A stretch of DNA of 61,500 bases from Cristatella mucedo (taxonomy: Eukaryota > Bryozoa > Phylactolaemata > Cristatellidae), in assembly GCA_009760855.2 (NCBI GenBank), contig WPIO01000040.1:1018501-1080000 (forward strand), in the 5' to 3' direction. The translations under genes and the position numbers were made by a program. Shown here in pieces: positions 54,816 to 61,500 of the stretch (its first letter is position 1; every line of letters starts with the position of its first letter). The notes under the pieces are model-generated. The model ran no database searches and had not been told where the DNA came from. It was given only the letters and a program-made list of their open reading frames with translations.

Positions 54816-55275
54816 CGCGCCCAACTGCCAGCCGGCGCTCAAAAGAAAATGCTCGGAGGACGACCGTCGTAGGCAAACGTGTTTGACTCAACGTTTGCGT
54901 ATTTGTTTACGCGGACGGACGTAAGCGCGTAGGCACGCGTCCTCCGCCACGTAGACTGCGTCGCTGCTGCGCTGCCGCCGGCGTTGCACCGCAGGTGTAC
55001 GCAGCCGCGCCACGAATTGCCTTCGTGGCCGGCGGCCATCAAATGAGGCATGCCGCTGACAAGCTACTATCCGCTTCGGTCGCCCTCCGGTGGCGGAGCG
55101 GCGAGAGGGAAGGTGCCGCTGCCGCCACCGCTTTCAGTTCAGCAGCTCTGACGCAACCGTCTGCCGGAAGCTGGGCAGCTCGGCCGGCGTCGGCCTGCTA
55201 AAAAAGCGACGCTTGCGTCTGAACTGGGCGGCGTGCTGCCTCCGGCGGCGTGACATTGCAGCTGTCGCGATCGTT

Positions 55276-55555
55276 CCTTTGCTCCTTCCTTTGCTCCTTC
55301 CTTGCTCCTTCCTTTGCTTCTTCCTTTGCTCCTTCCTTTGCTCCTTCCTTTGCTCCTTCCTTTGCTCCCTACTTTGCTCTTTCCTTTGCTCCCTCCTTTG
55401 CTCCTTCCTTTGCTCCTTCCATTGCTCCTTCCTTTGCTCCCTCCTTTGCTCCCTCCTTTGCTCCTTCCTTTGCTCCTTCCTTTGCTCCTTCCTTTGCTCC
55501 TTCCTTTGCTCCTTCCTTTGCTCCTTCCTTTGCTCCTTCCTTTGCTCCCTCCTTG
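55276..55555 (+). repeat. 12-bp minisatellite
   Basis: About 23 units of CTCCTTCCTTTG with C-for-T variants (CTCCCTCCTTTG). All frames are open, producing APSF or KEQR repeats that are not real proteins. Confidence 0.97.
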
Positions 55556-55844
55556 GCCCTCGGGAGCCGCCGACAGGACCGGGCGAGCACCATGCGAGAC
55601 TCGGAGGAACATTCAATCGGTGCTCGCGGCTGCTCGTCTGTCAGTGCTTGTCTGTCAGCGAGAGTCGCTGAACCGCTCGGTCTAAAATCAACAACTGTCT
55701 CGCGGCAATAGAGGCCTACGCGACCGACGGCAACGCGTCGACTTCTGCGAGCCGGCGGCCGCTCCCCTCAGTGGCCCGGTCGTCGAGCTTTTGCCTATAG
55801 GTGGGCCGCTCTTTCTTTTCGGTGGTTAAAAAGTCTGACGCGAC

Positions 55845-55990
55845 AGCGGGTGACCTTGGTCCAGTGGCTAGGGCGCTCACCCAGATCAAAGTCTGGCCGA
55901 GGCCTCGGTCTCGAATCACGTGTCATGTGCGAAGCTCCTGAATAGAGATTAAGTTCTCTTAGGGCGCTAGAAAAATTGATTATATTTTAT
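55845..55990 (+). mobile_element. tRNA-derived SINE with LINE-type tail
   Basis: A box A-like part (GTGGCTAGGGCGCTCAC), a weak box B (GGTCTCGAATCAC), then a tail with GAGATTAAGTTCTC and TTAGGGCGCTAG, the same 3' motif as the LINE copies and the SINE at 31.6 kb. Confidence 0.75.
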
Positions 55991-56546
55991 TCTTTCAAGA
56001 CTAAGGCGCCTCGAAGCAGCGAGAGAGCTCTTGCAAGGCGCTTGCTCTGCACGACGAAGTCGGCCTTCCGTACAGATGAGGCAATCTGCCTTGACCTTTC
56101 ATCGTTTGCGGTGTCAGCGACGGTGTACGACCGCGGCCTCACATCGTCGCACCTCTCCATTCGACGAGCAAGGATTGCTGGGCTGCGTTGCCTGCCCCGT
56201 GCACCGGTCGGCTGCTATCCTAGATCCGGCTCAGCCGTCGTGGAGTTCAGGCTTCCGGCGAGCTCACGCTACCGCCTCTCGCCTCGATCTCGGTGGCTTC
56301 GCCGGAGCCGCGTCTGAGCGGTAGCCGCTCCGCTCTTGTGGCCCGCTCGGCTCAGGCCGCGTCCCCAGGTCCGGCTCATCTCTCGTTACCCAGCCGCACA
56401 TGATGCCCCGAGACGCAGCGGGCGCCAGCGTGCCGAAAGACAGCTCATTCCTAGACGTGCGGCATTGGCTGCGGCGGATTCCCGTCATACCACTGTTCTC
56501 GCCGGCGCCGGAGAAGGCGGTTAGCTAGTGAAGGGGTAGATCTCAG

Positions 56547-57875
<1,329 letters not shown>

Positions 57876-57899
57876 CCTCCTTTCTTAGCTTCCTTGCTC

Positions 57900-59130
57900 G
57901 CTGTTCGGCTCAGTCGTCGCGTAGTCAGTCTGTCGAGTCGGCACCGAGCCCTGGCGGCAGGCGACGGAGAAGCCCTGGGCGGGCGCATGCGGGTTTACAG
58001 GTGCCGGCTCGCCGATAAAACAATAGGCTGCTCTTGCTCAGCTAACGGCCGCCCGGAGGGAGGGGGACCGAGTGATTCGCGTCAGCGATCGGTCTCACTA
58101 GGCGACTTCGCGACGACTCTTCGGATTTCGGACAGGGGCGATCACCAAGGTGATCGAGAGGGAGCGCCCGGCCGGCATGCTCTCGCCACCTCCAGCAGCC
58201 GACCCATGTCCGATCGGCCAACGAGAAAGCGCCGGGTGCCCAACGAGGGGGGAGGAAGGAGGGGGACAGGAGAGGAGAAAGATGAACTGCCTATTTACCA
58301 TTCAACTAATTGCTCAACCGGAAATTGCATCAGCAGGAAAGCTCGGTAGTTACTTTAACAGCATCGCGAGCCAACTGCCTACCCCAACCGAACCGCCGAA
58401 AACAAATGGCTGAGCAAGCGAGTCGGCAGTCGCAGGAAGTAACATGTTCCAAGGGGGGGGGGGGCTTGCCAAGTCTTGCTTTGCCGCCTGACGCCTGCTC
58501 ACCGCCCAGCCCGTTGAGCGATCGTCGCATCCGGTCCGACAGCAGGCTCTCTTTGCGGTCGACCTTCTCATTAATTGCTCGGTGCAAGCGAAGACTGCTG
58601 AAATGGCACGGGCCCGGCTAAATAGACCTTTTCGGTGCCGAGTGGTGGATGCTTGCTGCCTCCTGGCCTGCTGAAAGCTATAGACACCTGGGTAGCAGAG
58701 AGCTGTTCAGACTTTTTCACACTCATTTCTTTGAGCTGCCTTCACAGAGCTGTTCCGACTTCTTCCTCGACTTCTTCAGACGACTTGGTCGGACAACCGA
58801 CAGAGCTCAAGATTAAAAAAATTTGAAGGAAGAGATTAGATTTCTCTTTCGACCCACCGATGGGCTAGCTCACTGCCGTCTGCGATCGACCAGTCGGCCC
58901 ACGGCATGTCAGCGTGTGCTTCAGCATCTCTACCGAAAAGCTACGCCGCCGCAGCCTTCACCTACAATACATGCCGACGTCGATTCCAGTTTGTGACCTA
59001 GGCATTTAAATGCTACAGCAGCATTGGACAGGCTGCTGGCGAGTGGCGGCCACGAGCGTCACGTTGATTCCTGCCGTGGTCGAATGGCTATGCCTTATGC
59101 AGACAAGTTTCGAAAATGAGCTAGGAGGAG
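57900..59130. other. Intron stretch with no recognisable gene
   Basis: Mixed-composition DNA inside the predicted RhoGEF intron. A G11 run lies at about 58454-58464. Short ORFs on both strands resemble nothing known. No exon is supported. Confidence 0.5.
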
Positions 59131-59136
59131 GTGGAA

Positions 59137-59391
59137 GGAACAGGAAAGAGAGACAGAGAGTGAGGGAGAGGAGAGACAGAGAGGGGGACAGAGAGACAGA
59201 GACACAGAGAGAGACACAGAGAGAGACAGAGAGAGAGAGACAGAGACAGGGAGAGAGAGAATGAGAGAGTGAGAGAGAGAGAGAGAGAGGGGGAGAGAAA
59301 GGCACAGAGAGAGATATTGAGAGAGAGAGATGGAGAGAGCGAGAGAGATAGAGAGAAAGAGAGAGAGTGTGCGTGCGTGCGTGCATGTGTG

Positions 59392-59462
<71 letters not shown>

Positions 59463-59463
59463 A
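59137..59463 (+). repeat. (GA)n tract with (TG)n insert
   Basis: GA-rich, with (GTGC)n and (TG)n at about 59367-59406. The opposite strand sense from the other tracts of this intron. Confidence 0.97.
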
Positions 59464-59519
59464 CGGTCTGCAGAGCTAGCAAAGAAGAGAGGAAAGCTCA
59501 GAGAAAAGAGCTGAGAGAC

Positions 59520-60540
59520 TCGTGCTGCTCCGACTGCCGCTGCTGCCGCCACCTCCGAGGAAACAGGAGCAAGATTCTTCCGGTTGCTCTGTGCTGGTGC
59601 TCCGTGCTCTCAGTGGCTACTTTTTCTCTGCTACAATGCCTAGCGTTCTATGGAGTATGCCTAGCTACTATGCCAAGCTAGCTACTTTTTCCCAGCTACT
59701 ACGCCACACCGCAGCAGTGCGTGTGTGCTTTAACCCCCCCCCATCTCTTCCTCCTCCCCTTCCTTCGCTGCCTCTCGTGTCCCTATCAAGTCTTCTTTTC
59801 ATGACTCCCCCTCCTCTCCTCGAGCAATTGCATTCCAGAGAGCAGAGCACATCAGCGTGCAGCGAGCCCAAGCACTGTCACCGGACGCAGTGATCTTGAT
59901 GCGCACAAGTGAGACCTGCTGACTTCTTGCCAATCCTTGGCAAGATGCTGCTGGCACGCGTGGGCAGCCGACTCAGAGCAGCCTTCATCTTCACCTTCAA
60001 CTTCTCCCTCCGCTCGATTAACTCGACCGACAAGTCACGATTTCCCTTTGCTATCGCCGCTGCTGCCTATTGGGCCTCCATCAGTGCTAGTGGGAAGCCT
60101 TGTCTCCTCTTCCTCCTCCTCCTGCTCGGTCGCACGGACTTGCTGCAGCTAGTGCCAGTCTGGCAGCAGCAGGTTCCGGCACGTTTCTATAGCTGGCCTC
60201 CTGCTGCCTTTCGCTTACCGATTGCAAGCAGCATGCAGCATGCACACTGACTCCATGCTCCACACTGACAGTTCGTTCCACACTGACTTCACCGGCAGGC
60301 TGGGTCTTAGCGTCCTTCCCCTCGGATGGGGGCAGGCGCCATGCACATGGCGTCTGCACTTGCCTTACCTTGCCGACTACGTCTTACGTTCCGATGGGTG
60401 AAAGCTGTCAGCTCCCATCGGCAGCCTCCTATCGACGATGCACCCTGGTATTCGTCACTACTTGTTACATTCGATGCATCCTGGTATTTACCATTGTGTT
60501 CTTCAGGCGGCGTCTTTGCTTATGCGTCTCTTTGCACTTT
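59520..60540. other. Intron stretch before the DH exon
   Basis: Pyrimidine-rich in places, no recognisable exon or element. The last bases form the acceptor of the DH exon. Confidence 0.5.
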
Positions 60541-60553
60541 GCTATCATTCTAG

Positions 60554-60643
60554 GCAGCTGCTGCTGAACAGAGGTTTCGCATTCTGAACGAGATAATCGA
60601 GAAGGAGGAAATCTACGTGGCCAACCTGGAGCAGGTGACGCAG
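60554..60643 (+). CDS. RhoGEF exon: start of a Dbl-homology (DH) domain
   Basis: Thirty codons between an acceptor (CATTCTAG) and a donor (GTGAGT), phase 0 at both ends. They encode EQRFRILNEIIEKEEIYVAN and LEQVTQ. This is the CR1 helix of DH domains (pattern E-I/L-x-x-x-E-x-x-Y-V-x-x-L), which catalyse GDP/GTP exchange on Rho GTPases. The phase matches the donor at 52197, and the gene continues beyond the window. The subfamily cannot be named from one helix. A second AG four bases into the exon is an alternative acceptor but would shift the frame. Confidence 0.6.
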
Positions 60644-61500
60644 GTGAGTGGAAGCAGCAGGAGTGGCAGCAGCAGCTGCTGAGCCAGTTGCAGGCTTTGC
60701 GAATGCATCTACCTCACTTCGCAGCACCTCAGCTGCCGGGCTGATGGCCGGTCTGACCTTGCCACGCCCGTCTAACCTGGTCCTGCCTGACCTTACCATG
60801 CCATGTTTGATCTCCACGGAGCCACCTCAGCTGAGTGGTGGCTCCGTGTGTGGCCCCAGTCGCGGTGCTGTGCCACCACGGCTGCTGCTGTAGCTGCTGC
60901 ATCAGCTGCTGCTTCACCAAGCAGCAGCAGCTCGGCTGCAGCAGCTGAAGTAGCTCCGAGCTTTCCCCTCGAGGCTTCGTGTTCCTCGAACCAGCAGGCT
61001 GCCTGCCTGCTTGGCAAGGCTGTTGGTTGGTTACATGCGATTCGAGGTGGCCTCAAAGGAATGACCGACCGATCGGCCAGATGACCTGTACACTTGTCTA
61101 GGTGACCTCTGCACTTGTCTGGGTGACCTCTGCACTTGTTTAGAGTAATGCCGAACGCTCGATGCAGACGGCTTGCTGCTCCCTCGCTCTCTGGAGTGGT
61201 TGGTGCAGCTTGCTTCGATGGACGACAGTTGCAGTCTGGCAGTCAAAATCTGCCACTGCAGACATCAGCGAATTCATTCGTGCCGCCCACGTCGGCGCCT
61301 GACTCGAGCAGCGTGCGACTGCACACTGAAAGCAGAAGCTTTCTAGCCACGCGCTTGTGCCGAAGGAGGGAGGGAGGGAAGGAAGGAGGGAAGGAAGGTC
61401 GATGAAGCACGATGCGCAGCTGAGTTCTTGGGCTTATCGCATCCCTGTTTGGCTTGACGCCACCGTCAATCAAACCTTTCACGATGCTGTGATCGCTAGC
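60644..61500. other. Intron after the DH exon, to the window end
   Basis: It holds CAG/GCTGCT-rich runs (about 60875-60945), three direct copies of a TGACCTSTRCACTTGT motif near 61083-61140 and a GGAA/GGGA tract at 61366-61399. I found no further exon of the GEF. Confidence 0.5.

Noticed and set aside
55090-55671. Repeat proteins (LCSF/APSF on plus, KEQR on minus)
   Set aside because: Artefacts of the 12-bp minisatellite.

Overview
The window is nuclear DNA from an invertebrate animal. The evidence is spliced genes with GT-AG introns, LINE and tRNA-derived SINE retroelements, hAT and Mutator-like transposon remnants, and very long (CT)n/(GA)n tracts. The gene set (a CEP135 centriole protein, the ESCRT-III partner MITD1, a TRPV channel of the OSM-9/Nanchung/Inactive kind, a RhoGEF) points to Metazoa. 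Coding exons are very GC-rich. I cannot name the phylum from the sequence.

Layout. About 1.4-27.1 kb, plus strand: a complete CEP135 homologue. I resolved it into 14 exons whose splice phases all agree, giving 1362 residues. Its introns hold LINE copies, SINEs, two minisatellites and several (CT)n or (GA)n tracts. A CpG-rich, CCAAT-bearing stretch at 11.28-11.64 kb inside intron 4 looks like an internal promoter with its own short first exon. About 26.7-33.6 kb, minus strand: a complete five-exon MITD1 gene (246 residues), tail to tail with CEP135. The predicted 3' ends overlap. About 34-37 kb: a (GA)n tract, a small E-box minisatellite, a Mutator-like transposase remnant and a long (CT)n tract. 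37.57-39.96 kb, plus strand: an intronless TRPV channel gene (796 residues) with an unusual pore-loop sequence. About 40.6-48.2 kb: an AT-rich repeat zone with a broken BED-finger hAT transposon containing a nested LINE, a 189-bp element that looks like the SPIN (SPACE INVADERS) hAT MITE, an AT-rich foldback, a degenerate CCCTAAA array, (AT)n tracts and degraded LINEs. About 48.3-61.5 kb, plus strand: a probable RhoGEF gene that runs off the window. It has a 2.7-kb first coding exon encoding a disordered Ala/Gly/Ser/Pro-rich region, then an 8.4-kb intron with a 1.3-kb (CT)n tract, then a short exon starting a Dbl-homology domain.

The genes do not form a pathway. CEP135 (centriole assembly) and MITD1 (abscission) both act in cell division and may share a 3' overlap, but I see no other functional link. 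No new enzymatic or defence system is visible. The most notable items are the SPIN-like element, the LINE/SINE pair sharing a 3' hairpin tail, a splice acceptor made by a retroelement (ATT)n tail, the candidate internal CEP135 promoter, and the plant-type telomere-like array.
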